NCBI RefSeq assembly: GCF_002901845.1
Contig: NZ_PPQE01000028.1
Coordinates: 140,286-204,285, forward strand
Direction: 5' to 3'
From: Staphylococcus hominis subsp. hominis
GTDB taxonomy: Bacteria; Bacillota; Bacilli; Staphylococcales; Staphylococcaceae
DNA length: 64,000 bases
Shown here: positions 8,260-17,682 of the stretch, piece after piece
How positions within the stretch are numbered: the first letter of the stretch is position 1
Layout: every line of letters begins with the position of its first letter
The notes under the pieces: generated by a model
The model's input: only the letters and a program-made list of their open reading frames with translations
Databases searched by the model: none
What the model was told of the DNA's origin: nothing
Position numbers and translations under genes: made by a program

Positions 8260-9252
8260 ATGATTAAGAAAAGTTTAATGTTAGTCTTCATCAGTATTTT
8301 AACGTTGTCACTTGTAGCTTGTGGAACATCCAATAGTGGTAGTGATAAAGATAAAAAATCAGAGAACAATGAAAAGCTTGAGGTAAAAACGACAGTATAT
8401 CCACTGAAATCTTTTGCTCAACAAATTGGTGGTAAATACGTTCATGTTGAATCAGTCTATCCGAATGGAATGGATCCACATACATATGAGCCGAGTCAAA
8501 AACAAATGGTCGATATTGGTAAATCAGATTTATTTGTATATACAGGGGATAATCTAGACCCAGTCGCTAAAAAAATTGCAAATGCGATGAATGATAAAAA
8601 TAAAACATTATCATTAGAATCATCTTTAAATAAAGCCGATTTGTTAAAAGGCGAAGAGGATGAACATGAACACGGTGAACACGAAGAACATGGCGAGCAC
8701 GAAGAACATGAGCATCATCATGGTAAATATGATCCTCATGTTTGGTTAGATCCTGTATTAAGTCAACAATTTGCGAAAGATATAAAGGATGAATTAGTTA
8801 AAAAAGATGCTAAACATAAAGATGACTATGAAAAGAATTATAAAAAATTAGTTAGTGATTTGAAGGATTTAGATAAAGATATGAAACGTGCTGTTAAAGG
8901 TCAAGAAGGTAAAACAGTATATATTTCACATGATTCTATTGGTTATTTAGCTGATCGCTATGGTTTTAAGCAAGAAGGAATCGAAAATATGAATGCTGAA
9001 GAACCAAGTCAAAAAGATCTTACAACTATTGTAAAACAAATTAAAGAGGATAAGGTAAACTATATCCTAGCTGAAGAAAATGTGTCGAATAAAGTTGCAG
9101 ACACGGTTAGAAAAGAAACACATGCAAAAACAATTTCATTTTATAATATGGGTTCTCATACTAAACAACAAGATAATGACAGTAATACGTATCAATCATT
9201 TATGAAGAAAAATATTAAAGCTATTGAAAAAGCTTTAAAAAATGAATCTTAA
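8260..9252 (+). CDS. Zinc ABC transporter substrate-binding lipoprotein (ZnuA/AdcA-like)
   Basis: A cluster A-I metal-binding protein that captures Zn2+ at the outer membrane face and delivers it to a ZnuBC-type permease. The N-terminus is a lipoprotein signal with lipobox LVAC (residues 18-21). Metal ligands are visible as H in NGMDPHTYEPS, a long His/Glu/Asp-rich loop (about residues 130-152), H in KYDPHVWLDP, and YISHDSIGY. The ATG at 8260 follows TTTAGGAGAG, placing the start right after the Zur box; an upstream in-frame ATG (8215) would lie inside the promoter. No permease or ATPase gene is adjacent, so it must share a transporter encoded elsewhere. At 330 aa it lacks the C-terminal ZinT-like domain of AdcA. 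Confidence 0.93.
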   Translation: MIKKSLMLVFISILTLSLVACGTSNSGSDKDKKSENNEKLEVKTTVYPLKSFAQQIGGKYVHVESVYPNGMDPHTYEPSQKQMVDIGKSDLFVYTGDNLDPVAKKIANAMNDKNKTLSLESSLNKADLLKGEEDEHEHGEHEEHGEHEEHEHHHGKYDPHVWLDPVLSQQFAKDIKDELVKKDAKHKDDYEKNYKKLVSDLKDLDKDMKRAVKGQEGKTVYISHDSIGYLADRYGFKQEGIENMNAEEPSQKDLTTIVKQIKEDKVNYILAEENVSNKVADTVRKETHAKTISFYNMGSHTKQQDNDSNTYQSFMKKNIKAIEKALKNES

Positions 9253-9271
9253 AATTAAAGTATATTAAAGT

Positions 9272-9320
9272 AAAGAAGTAAGATATGAAGATCAAGTAAA
9301 TTCTATCTTACTTCTTTTTT
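9272..9320 (+). terminator. Terminator after zinc-binding lipoprotein
   Basis: A 14-bp perfect stem (9272-9285 with 9304-9317) has an 18-nt loop and is followed by T residues. Confidence 0.85.
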
Positions 9321-9437
9321 ATAGGCTTCCTTTTTCAAAAAAAAGTGGTATATTAAATTTAAATAATATGTAGGGCATTATTTATTATTTTTATGAAGTA
9401 AGGGTTTATCACTAATAGATTGGAAGGAGACAGCGTC

Positions 9438-9662
9438 ATGAATATTTATAGACTACGTTACCAACACCATAAAGACATTGTAGATGACAATATTTTAACG
9501 GTATTTGTATTGGCCAAAAATGAAGAAGATGTAAGGAAATTTGCGAAAACGGTAAATTACAAAGTTGAAGATGTTAAACATACAACATATGAAGCTTATG
9601 AAGAAGCTAAAGCAAAAGGTGAAACATATCGCCTTGAACATGCAGATACATATATTAGCTAA
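9438..9662 (+). CDS. Hypothetical 74-aa staphylococcal protein
   Basis: Not recognised as a named family. It is a small soluble protein: MNIYRLRYQHHK start, a central VFVLAKNEEDVRKFAKTVNYKVEDV segment that looks like a beta-alpha-beta unit, and a His/Tyr-rich tail. An AAGGAGA ribosome site 8 nt before ATG 9438 supports this start over the in-frame TTG at 9420. It stands alone between two terminators. Confidence 0.7.
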   Translation: MNIYRLRYQHHKDIVDDNILTVFVLAKNEEDVRKFAKTVNYKVEDVKHTTYEAYEEAKAKGETYRLEHADTYIS

Positions 9663-9724
9663 GTCTGTATAACTAAAAATTATATAATTAAGGATAAATA
9701 TCGATGAGTATAAGGTTACACTTA

Positions 9725-9777
9725 AAACTTCTTTTTGCATAAAAAATGAATGTAATCATGCAAAGAGAAGTTTTTTT
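9725..9777 (+). terminator. Terminator after the 74-aa gene
   Basis: A 16-bp stem with one G-U type mismatch (9725-9740 with 9758-9773) is followed by a T run. Confidence 0.85.
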
Positions 9778-9876
9778 ATATATTATTATCTAACTTTTTT
9801 AAAAATTCTAAAGAAATTGATTTTAAAAAAATGTATAATATCTATTATGACTTTAAGAGGGAAACGAGGAAAGACA

Positions 9877-11235
9877 ATGAAACAGAAACTTACATTTAAA
9901 GAGAATCTCTTTATTGGGTCGATGCTTTTTGGTTTGTTCTTTGGAGCAGGAAACTTAATTTTTCCACTTCATCTAGGGCAAATGGCAGGCGCAAACGTAT
10001 TACTTGCGAATTTAGGATTTTTAATTACAGCAATCGGTTTACCATTTTTAGGAATTATTGCGATTGGTATTTCTAAGACGAATGGTGTATTTGCAATTTC
10101 TTCACGCGTAAGTAAAATTTATGCATACATATTTACGATTGGTCTTTATCTTGTTATTGGACCCTTCTTTGCTTTACCAAGACTTGCAACAACATCATAT
10201 GAAATTGCTTTTTCACCATTTGTTTCTCCAAGCAGTGGAAAATGGATTTTACCTGTCTTTAGTATGTTGTTCTTTATCGTAGCTTGGTTTTTTGCACGTA
10301 AACCCTCTAAAATCTTAGACTATATTGGCAAGTTCTTAAATCCAGTCTTTTTGATTTTATTAGGTATCGTGGTCGTACTTGCATTGATTCACCCAATGGG
10401 CAGTATAAGTCATGCACCAATAAGTCCTGACTACAATAAGAGTGTATTATTAAAAGGTTTTATCGATGGGTATAATACATTGGATGCACTGGCATCACTA
10501 GCATTTGGAATCATTATTGTAACGACTATTAAAAAATTAGGTATTACAAATCCTAATGATATTGCTAAAGAAACAGTGAAATCGGGGGCCATTAGCATTA
10601 TTGGCATGGGTGTCATCTATACACTTCTTGCAGTAATGGGAACAATGAGTCTTGGAGAATTTAAAGTAAGTGAAAATGGGGGCATTGCCCTTGCACAAAT
10701 TGCCCAACATTATTTAGGTGATTTCGGAATTATTGTTTTATCACTTATTATTATTGTGGCGTGTTTAAAAACGGCAATTGGTTTAATTACAGCTTTTTCA
10801 GAAACATTTACAGAACTATTTCCTAAAACGAACTACATTGTATTAGCCACTATGGTTAATGTATTGGCGTTTATATTTGCGAATGTCGGATTAACAAAAA
10901 TTATTATGTACTCATTACCCGTATTAATGTTTATTTATCCATTAGCCATTACACTGATTTTACTAACCTTAGTAAGTCATTTATTTAATAATTCGTCAAT
11001 TGTGTATCGATTTACTACATTATTTACAGTGATTGCTGCATTTTTTGATGGTATTAAAGCGAGTCCAGAACCTTTTGTGAAAACGAACTTCGCACAATCA
11101 TTAATCGGTTTTGCTGAGAATTATTTACCATTCTTTGATATTGGTATGGGATGGATTGTCCCAGCATTAATTGGATTTATTATCGGACTTATTGTCTATA
11201 AAGTTCGTGGCAACAAACACGAAGTTCAAGCATAA
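9877..11235 (+). CDS. brnQ: Branched-chain amino acid transport protein BrnQ
   Basis: A 452-aa LIVCS-family carrier that imports Ile, Leu and Val with Na+ or H+. The start KENLFIGSMLFGLFFGAGNLIFP is the family signature, and about 12 hydrophobic segments follow. The ATG at 9877 has a GAGGAAAG site; the longer upstream frame would begin in the intergenic region. Staphylococci usually carry several BrnQ paralogues, and which one this is cannot be told here. A terminator follows 15 bases after the stop. Confidence 0.93.
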   Translation: MKQKLTFKENLFIGSMLFGLFFGAGNLIFPLHLGQMAGANVLLANLGFLITAIGLPFLGIIAIGISKTNGVFAISSRVSKIYAYIFTIGLYLVIGPFFALPRLATTSYEIAFSPFVSPSSGKWILPVFSMLFFIVAWFFARKPSKILDYIGKFLNPVFLILLGIVVVLALIHPMGSISHAPISPDYNKSVLLKGFIDGYNTLDALASLAFGIIIVTTIKKLGITNPNDIAKETVKSGAISIIGMGVIYTLLAVMGTMSLGEFKVSENGGIALAQIAQHYLGDFGIIVLSLIIIVACLKTAIGLITAFSETFTELFPKTNYIVLATMVNVLAFIFANVGLTKIIMYSLPVLMFIYPLAITLILLTLVSHLFNNSSIVYRFTTLFTVIAAFFDGIKASPEPFVKTNFAQSLIGFAENYLPFFDIGMGWIVPALIGFIIGLIVYKVRGNKHEVQA

Positions 11236-11250
11236 TTAAGCCATTTACTA

Positions 11251-11297
11251 TAAGCTATAAGAAGTTGAAATCATACGATCTTATAGCTTATTTTTTT
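11251..11297 (+). terminator. Terminator after brnQ
   Basis: A perfect 12-bp stem (11251-11262 with 11279-11290) is followed by a T run. Confidence 0.88.
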
Positions 11298-11372
11298 ATA
11301 TATTTAAAGGTATAAATATATTTATAAAATGCATTAAAATGAAGATAATAATAATTTTGAGGAGAAATAAAG

Positions 11373-13493
11373 ATGGACTATAAAATAGATAAAACATGGG
11401 CAATCTTTTATAAAGCCTTAGCTCATAAATTGTTAGAATATCAAAATTGTCGTGATCAATTGATTGAGAAAATACAAGAACTTTATATTAACACTCAAAT
11501 CAATATGCCTAAATTAGAAATTAATAATGAAATGATAGATATGGATCCATTTACTGTGTTTGGATTATTTAATAAGAGTTCTATGACTAAAAAAAATAGA
11601 ATTAAAATTATAGAAGAAATGGCCAAACTATTTGATGTGAAAGCAGATATACCACAAAATTTTGATGGTATTCCGACAGTGATGAATTTACGTGCTACAT
11701 TTTATAATTTTAAGAATGATCGTGAAGCACAAGATATTGAAAATTTATGGTCGTTGTTTGAAATTGCTTTATTGTATTCAGCAGATAAAAGTGAAGATAA
11801 TGAAAATAACTTTAAGAGAAAATTTAATCAAGTGATGGCTCAGCCTGGAATCGGTATGGGTAAGTTAACCAGTGGATTATTTTGGATTGATTCTGACACA
11901 TTTGCCAATTTAGATTCTCGAGCGATTTGGTATATTTTTGAAGAAAGCGAAATCAGTACAAAGTATATCAATTTTGAGGTTAACTTAAAACAATCATTAA
12001 CTGCGACCACGTATTTAATGATTATTGAAAAATTAAAATTATTTTTAAAAGAGGATAACTATTTGAATGATTTTATTGATTTAAGTTATGAAGCATGGCG
12101 CAAATCAAAGGAAGTCAAGCAAAGTTCAAAAGTAAAAGATATCGATGCAGATAAGGATTTAGAAGTCGTGAATTATTGGATTTATTCTCCAAAACCACAA
12201 GATGTTGATTTTGCTTCTTTTATTGAGAATGGAGAAATGTCTATTGGATATAACGAGTTAGAAGATTTCTCGAAATATGCATCTAAAGAAGAGATTAATC
12301 AAAAATTACAACAATTGAACCATAATCAGCATCATTATATTCATACGGTTAATGCCATATGGGAATTTAGTAAAGAAATGAAACGTGGGGATATTGTTTA
12401 TGTGAAAAAAGGACAGACTGATATTGTAGGATGGGGCGTTGTTTCATCCAATCATCAATATAAAAATGATAAAAATATTATTCACCTTGTTTGGAAGGAG
12501 AAAGGAAACTGGAAGATTCCAATCAAAACATTAAATAAGACGCTCACTAAAATTACGCCATATAGTGAAACAATTCGGAAATTTAATGAGTTATTTTCAG
12601 TTGAACATTCTGATGGAGTGGTTGCTACACAAACGACTTATCCCATTTATACAGCAGAACAATTCTTAGACGATGTATTTATGAATGAAGAAGACTATGA
12701 CACGCTTGTGCAATTAATTAGAAGAAAAAAGAATGTCATCTTACAAGGGCCACCAGGCGTAGGTAAAACGTATGCAGCGAAACGATTGGCTTATTCAATG
12801 ATAGGTGTTAAAGATAAAGAACGTGTGAAACTTGTACAATTCCATCAAAGCTATTCATATGAAGATTTTGTGATGGGTTATCGTCCTACTGAAACTGGCT
12901 TTGAATTGCGTACCGGTGCGTTTTACAATTTTTGTAAGCAAGCAGAAGAAGATAATGAGAAAGACCATTTCTTTATTATCGATGAAATTAATCGTGGCAA
13001 TTTAAGTAAGATATTTGGTGAGTTGTTTATGTTAATTGAAAATGATAAGAGGGGAATGGAAATAGAATTACTCTATGCAGATGAGAAATTCTGTGTTCCA
13101 GATAATGTTTATATTATTGGTATGATGAATACAGCAGATCGAAGCTTAGCCATGCTTGATTATGCACTACGACGTCGATTTGCATTTTTTGATATGAATC
13201 CTGCCTTTGAAACCATACAATTTAAACATTATCAAGAAAATTTAAAAAATCCACAATTTGATGCATTAATTGATACAATTCAAGCACTGAATGTCGACAT
13301 TCGAGATGATGATATGTTAGGTGAGGGGTTCGTTATTGGCCATAGTTATTTCAGTAATATGGTTGATGTCACAGAGTCTGAATTATCAAATATTATTGAA
13401 TTCGAAATGATACCATTATTAAAAGAATATTGGTTTGACGACCCTTCAAAAGTGGATAGTTGGAAGGTACGTTTAAGGGAAGCGATTCAATGA
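11373..13493 (+). CDS. mcrB: McrB-like AAA+ GTPase of a type IV restriction system
   Basis: This is the motor and recognition subunit of a modification-dependent restriction system that cuts DNA carrying modified bases. The N-terminal 260 residues are of an unassigned helical type. Residues about 266-405 (YWIYSPKPQDVDF... ending near IRKF) resemble the EVE/PUA-like modified-base-binding module found in many McrB proteins. The AAA+ domain has Walker A GPPGVGKT (about 458-465), Walker B FFIIDEINRG (about 530-540) and the McrB signature MMNTADRS (about 583-590), followed by LRRRFAFFDM. The stop overlaps the mcrC start (ATGA), which suggests coupled translation. The pair sits between brnQ and a monooxygenase and looks like an accessory insertion. 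Confidence 0.92.
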   Translation: MDYKIDKTWAIFYKALAHKLLEYQNCRDQLIEKIQELYINTQINMPKLEINNEMIDMDPFTVFGLFNKSSMTKKNRIKIIEEMAKLFDVKADIPQNFDGIPTVMNLRATFYNFKNDREAQDIENLWSLFEIALLYSADKSEDNENNFKRKFNQVMAQPGIGMGKLTSGLFWIDSDTFANLDSRAIWYIFEESEISTKYINFEVNLKQSLTATTYLMIIEKLKLFLKEDNYLNDFIDLSYEAWRKSKEVKQSSKVKDIDADKDLEVVNYWIYSPKPQDVDFASFIENGEMSIGYNELEDFSKYASKEEINQKLQQLNHNQHHYIHTVNAIWEFSKEMKRGDIVYVKKGQTDIVGWGVVSSNHQYKNDKNIIHLVWKEKGNWKIPIKTLNKTLTKITPYSETIRKFNELFSVEHSDGVVATQTTYPIYTAEQFLDDVFMNEEDYDTLVQLIRRKKNVILQGPPGVGKTYAAKRLAYSMIGVKDKERVKLVQFHQSYSYEDFVMGYRPTETGFELRTGAFYNFCKQAEEDNEKDHFFIIDEINRGNLSKIFGELFMLIENDKRGMEIELLYADEKFCVPDNVYIIGMMNTADRSLAMLDYALRRRFAFFDMNPAFETIQFKHYQENLKNPQFDALIDTIQALNVDIRDDDMLGEGFVIGHSYFSNMVDVTESELSNIIEFEMIPLLKEYWFDDPSKVDSWKVRLREAIQ

Positions 13494-14524
13494 TTAACAT
13501 TCATAATATTTATTATATGTTGTCTTACGCGTTTACAGTTTTGAATAAGAAAGGCTATCAACATATAGCAACAGAATCATTTAATAATGTGGCAGATTTA
13601 TATAGTGCGCTCCTGATTAAAGGCGTATCGAGTCAATTAAAATATGGTCTTCAACATGACTATTTAGAACACAATGACTCGCTTAATGTGATACGAGGAA
13701 AGATTAATGTCACAGCATCCATACAACAAGGAACAATGATGCATAAACAGTTAAATTGCACGTATGATGAATTTTCAATTAATACGTATATGAATCAAAT
13801 TTTAAAAACAACAATGCTTAATGTTCTAAAATTAGATATTTCGCGCACACGTAAAAAAGCGTTAAAACGACTGCTGATATATTTTGAACAAGTAGATATA
13901 TTAGATTATCGACATATTGATTGGCAGTTACGATTTGATCGTCATCACGAAACATATCGTATGTTAATGGCTATTTGTTACCTTGTTACGCAAGGACGAA
14001 TTCAGTCAGAAAGAAGCGGTTCAAGAGAAACGATGATGTTCGAAGATGAACAACAGATGGCGCGTTTATATGAACGGTTTGTTAGGGCTTATTATAAAAA
14101 GGAATTTCCACAGTTAAAAGTCACCGCGTCTCATATTCCATGGGCCATTGATGATGATTATCGTCACATGTTACCGACAATGAGAAGTGATGTCATGCTC
14201 ACTTATGGGAAAAAATGCTTAATTATTGATACAAAGTATTATACGTCGACGTTACAACAGTATTTTGATACAAGAACGATTCATTCTGGAAATTTATATC
14301 AAATATTTGCGTATGTAAAAAATGAAGCATTTCACTTAAAATCGAAACAGATAAATGTTGCGGGGATGTTATTGTATGCGAAAACGGATGAACAACTTGT
14401 ACCTGATAATACGTTTCAGATGAGTGGCAATACGATTAGTGTCAAAACATTGGATTTAAATCAAGATTTTATTCATATTGCTAAACAACTAGATGATATT
14501 GTATATAATTATTTTAAGATATAA
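13490..14524 (+). CDS. mcrC: McrC-like endonuclease subunit
   Basis: The nuclease partner of McrB, 344 aa. The start MINIHNIYYMLSYAF is typical of McrC-family proteins (PF10117). The C-terminal half has a PD-(D/E)XK type core: MRSDVMLTYGKKCLIIDTKYY, with D and DxK about 15 residues apart. It binds the McrB hexamer and cleaves when McrB meets a modified site. ATG 13490 overlaps the mcrB stop by four bases. A frame extending further upstream is not supported by a ribosome site. No methyltransferase is nearby, as expected for type IV. Confidence 0.9.
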   Translation: MINIHNIYYMLSYAFTVLNKKGYQHIATESFNNVADLYSALLIKGVSSQLKYGLQHDYLEHNDSLNVIRGKINVTASIQQGTMMHKQLNCTYDEFSINTYMNQILKTTMLNVLKLDISRTRKKALKRLLIYFEQVDILDYRHIDWQLRFDRHHETYRMLMAICYLVTQGRIQSERSGSRETMMFEDEQQMARLYERFVRAYYKKEFPQLKVTASHIPWAIDDDYRHMLPTMRSDVMLTYGKKCLIIDTKYYTSTLQQYFDTRTIHSGNLYQIFAYVKNEAFHLKSKQINVAGMLLYAKTDEQLVPDNTFQMSGNTISVKTLDLNQDFIHIAKQLDDIVYNYFKI

Positions 14525-14613
14525 AATAGTTAGTAGATATTGTAAAATTTCAACAATTCATATACGATATATGCAAATTAAAATGACAATTTTGACTTAT
14601 AACAAAGGGGTTA

Positions 14614-15921
14614 ATGACAATGAAACACATGCATTTATCTGTTTTAGCTTATAGTACAGGTCTACATCCTGCCTCTTGGAGACTACCACATTCATATGTT
14701 GAAGAAGTTGGAGATATTGATTTTCAAATTAAGTTAGCGAAATTAGCCGAAAAAGGTAAACTGGATGCATTCTTCTTAGGTGATGGTCAATATATATCTG
14801 GAGAAGAAACGGGACATATTTCTTATTATTTTGAACCACTAACGGCGCTTGCTGCCATTTCACGTGAAACACATTCAATTGGTTTGATAGGTACCATTTC
14901 TTCTTCTTTTTATGAACCTTATCTTGCAGCACGTATGCTTTCAAGTTTACATCAAATATCTCATGGGCGTATTGGGGCAAATATTGTAACATCTCAATTT
15001 GATTTAGAAGCACAAAACTACTCGATGCAAGCTTTACCACATCTTGAAAAACGTTATGAACGAGCAGATGAATTTATTAATGTAATGAAAAAATTATGGG
15101 AATCATTTACTGTAGAGGCTATCGTTAATCACAAAAACTCAGGAATTGGCTTAAATCATCAGTATATTCATCCACTTCATTATCAAGGAAAGTATTTTCA
15201 AGTTGCCGGAGCTATTAACATTCCAACACCAAAATATGGTCGACCACGTTTATTTCAAGCAGGAACTTCTATTCCAGGTCGTGATTTAGCAGTACGACAC
15301 GTGGATGCTATTTTTTCAATTGCATGGAATTTACAAGATGGCCAACAGTTCAGACAAGACATTCATCAACGTGCCATGGAAGAAAATCGTCAACCACCTC
15401 TTGTATTACCAGGTCTCACCGTTTATGTTGATGAGAATGAGAAGGACGCTTATAAACTTAAACAACAATTAGATGATATAATCCCACTTGAAAAACGCAA
15501 GAAACAATTATCTAAAGCCATTGGTCTAGATATAAGTGAATGGACACTAGATGAAGTTGTGCCATCATTGCCACCTTATGATGCATTAGAGAAAAAAGTT
15601 ATAAAATCTGTTTATGAAGCTGTACAGCGTGCTGTTATGACCGAACACCTTACCTTACGCGATGTATTAGATCGATTTGGTACTTGGGTAGGGCATAAAA
15701 CGATAGTGGGGACACCGGAACAAGTAGCGGATGAAATGATTGAATGGTTTGAAAAAGAAGCGTGTGATGGTTTTATGTTAATGTCACCAACATATCCAAA
15801 CGCATTTGAAAAATTTATTGATTTAGTCATTCCAGTTCTTCAAGCGCGTGGCGTGTTTAGAAAAGAATATGAAAGTCATATGTTAAAAGACCATTTAAAT
15901 ATAAATACAGAGAAACTATAA
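14614..15921 (+). CDS. LLM-class flavin-dependent monooxygenase (NtaA/SnaA/DszA type)
   Basis: A TIM-barrel luciferase-like monooxygenase, 435 aa, using reduced FMN from a separate reductase. Diagnostic stretches are KLDAFFLGDGQ near residue 50, a conserved RMLSSLHQISHGRIGANIVTS-type block around residues 110-130, PTPKYGRPRLFQAG near 205, and FGTWVGHKTIVGTPEQVADEM near 360. This branch handles sulfur or nitrogen compounds such as alkanesulfonates or aminopolycarboxylates; the substrate is unknown here. A second ATG at 14620 is better spaced from the AAAGGGG site, so the start may be two codons later. No flavin reductase is adjacent. Confidence 0.87.
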   Translation: MTMKHMHLSVLAYSTGLHPASWRLPHSYVEEVGDIDFQIKLAKLAEKGKLDAFFLGDGQYISGEETGHISYYFEPLTALAAISRETHSIGLIGTISSSFYEPYLAARMLSSLHQISHGRIGANIVTSQFDLEAQNYSMQALPHLEKRYERADEFINVMKKLWESFTVEAIVNHKNSGIGLNHQYIHPLHYQGKYFQVAGAINIPTPKYGRPRLFQAGTSIPGRDLAVRHVDAIFSIAWNLQDGQQFRQDIHQRAMEENRQPPLVLPGLTVYVDENEKDAYKLKQQLDDIIPLEKRKKQLSKAIGLDISEWTLDEVVPSLPPYDALEKKVIKSVYEAVQRAVMTEHLTLRDVLDRFGTWVGHKTIVGTPEQVADEMIEWFEKEACDGFMLMSPTYPNAFEKFIDLVIPVLQARGVFRKEYESHMLKDHLNINTEKL

Positions 15922-15953
15922 TTAAGCTTCTCTTTTATTTAATAGATATCATG

Positions 15954-15984
15954 AAAAAAGACTTCCTCCATTAGGGGGAAGTCT
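15954..15984 (-). terminator. Terminator of the amino acid permease gene
   Basis: Read on the minus strand, an 11-bp stem with one mismatch ends in TTTTTTCAT. It also closes the convergent monooxygenase transcript. Confidence 0.85.
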
Positions 15985-15999
15985 AAAATGTTCTTTATA

Positions 16000-17376
16000 T
16001 TATTCCATTTTAACTTTCGCTTTGTCTGATTCTTTTTTATATTTTTGATACATAATCCAAAGAATAATTGCCCATACGGGTATAAATAATACTCCAATTC
16101 TAGTTGAACTGTTAATTAATAAGATAATAAAGATAAATGCGAAGAAAGCTAGAATCGCAAATGCCATATATTTTCCGCCAGGCATTTTGAACTTACTATC
16201 TTTGTGTAATTCAGGATTACGTTTGACATAATTTAGATAGGCAATCATGATAAGTGTCCAAATTAAAATATTCAATACTGTTGAAAATATCGTAATTTGA
16301 ACGAACACTTTTGTTGCATCTTTAAATACTGCATTTAAAATAACTGAAATACTTAATAAGCCGCATGTAACTAAAATAGCATAGTGAGGTACACCATGTT
16401 TATTTGTTTTATGCAAGAATGGTGGGCCTTGTTTACGACCTGCTAAACCGTACATTGTACGACTATTTGCGAAAATACCACTATTACATGATGAAGCAGC
16501 TGCTGTTAAAACGACAAAGTTAATAATACCGGCAGCAAATGGAATACCAATCAGGCCGAATAATTTTACGTAAGGACTGTCTGCTGGGTTTAGTTTATCC
16601 CAAGGTACTACAGACATGATCACTGCTAATGAGCCAATATAGAAAATTAAAATACGCGCAGGTACATTGTTAATTGCTTGAGGAATCGTTTTGTGTGGGT
16701 TCTTAGTTTCCCCAGCTGTAATTCCAATTAACTCAATACCAATAAATGAAAAGATAGCCATTTGAAATGCCATCAAGAAACCTTGAATACCATTCGGGAA
16801 AAATCCACCTCTAGACCAAAGGTTCGTTACGCTTGCTTGTCCATATGATGTTTTCATTCCAAGCACAATCATCACAATACCAACAATGATTAAGGCTACA
16901 ATTGTTATCACTTTAATAATTGACAGCCAGAATTCTAACTCTCCAAATAGCTTTGCACTGAATAAGTTCAAAGCGACTAATACTAAGATAGTAAATGCAG
17001 CTGTTAGCCAGTTTGGTACTGTAGGATACCAATACCCTACATATTTCGCTACTGCAGTTACCTCAGCCATACCTGAGATAATCCAAGTTAACCAATACGT
17101 CCATCCGACCATAAATCCAGCAATTGGTCCAATATAATGATGGGCGATATCGCCAAATGATTTAAATCCTAAGTTTGATAACAATATTTCACCCATTGCT
17201 CTCATAAACATAAATAATACAAAACCGACAATAACATAAGTCAATAAAATAGACGGTCCGGCTAAATGTACAGATTCACCTGATCCAAGGAACAGTCCTG
17301 TACCAATTGCGCCACCAATAGCGATAAGTTGAATATGTCTATTACTCAACTCTCTTTGCAGTTTATCTTCTGCCAT
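16000..17376 (-). CDS. cycA: Amino acid permease of the AAT family, D-Ala/D-Ser/Gly (CycA) type
   Basis: A 458-aa APC-superfamily proton symporter with 12 hydrophobic segments. The N-terminal LQRELSNRHIQLIAIGGAIGTGLFLGSG is the AAT-family signature. Similarity in feel and length to CycA suggests D-alanine, D-serine and glycine as substrates. The start at 17376 follows AAGGGAAG by 6 nt; the frame runs on upstream but without a ribosome site. It diverges from the nitroreductase remnant with a 15-bp-arm palindrome between them. Substrate assignment is by family only. Confidence 0.85.
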   Translation of the reverse strand: MAEDKLQRELSNRHIQLIAIGGAIGTGLFLGSGESVHLAGPSILLTYVIVGFVLFMFMRAMGEILLSNLGFKSFGDIAHHYIGPIAGFMVGWTYWLTWIISGMAEVTAVAKYVGYWYPTVPNWLTAAFTILVLVALNLFSAKLFGELEFWLSIIKVITIVALIIVGIVMIVLGMKTSYGQASVTNLWSRGGFFPNGIQGFLMAFQMAIFSFIGIELIGITAGETKNPHKTIPQAINNVPARILIFYIGSLAVIMSVVPWDKLNPADSPYVKLFGLIGIPFAAGIINFVVLTAAASSCNSGIFANSRTMYGLAGRKQGPPFLHKTNKHGVPHYAILVTCGLLSISVILNAVFKDATKVFVQITIFSTVLNILIWTLIMIAYLNYVKRNPELHKDSKFKMPGGKYMAFAILAFFAFIFIILLINSSTRIGVLFIPVWAIILWIMYQKYKKESDKAKVKME

Positions 17377-17545
17377 AATTTTCTTCCCTTTCATGAGTAA
17401 CCTTATGACTGAAACTTTATGACTGAATCCAATACCCTTTGTTATAACATAAATAATTTTTCTAAATTTCAAATTATTTATTTGTTAAGGTTAAGGATAC
17501 CCTATTTAGTTATTGTTAATCAAATAATAGTCTAATAGATAAATG

Positions 17546-17581
17546 TTAATACATTATTAACTATAATTAATAATGTATTAA
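17546..17581. promoter_or_regulatory. Long AT-rich palindrome between divergent genes
   Basis: Arms of 15 bases (TTAATACATTATTAA and its complement) flank a 6-nt spacer. There is no T run in either direction. It lies between cycA (minus) and the nitroreductase gene (plus), so an operator role is plausible. The rest of 17377-17682 shows no other feature. Confidence 0.5.
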
Positions 17582-17682
17582 ATTGAGTGTTTTTTTAAAT
17601 CTATAAGCAAATTACTTCTATTTATTTTCAATTTATTTAATAATCTAGGTTACGTAATTAAAATATGAAAGTAGGGAAATGA

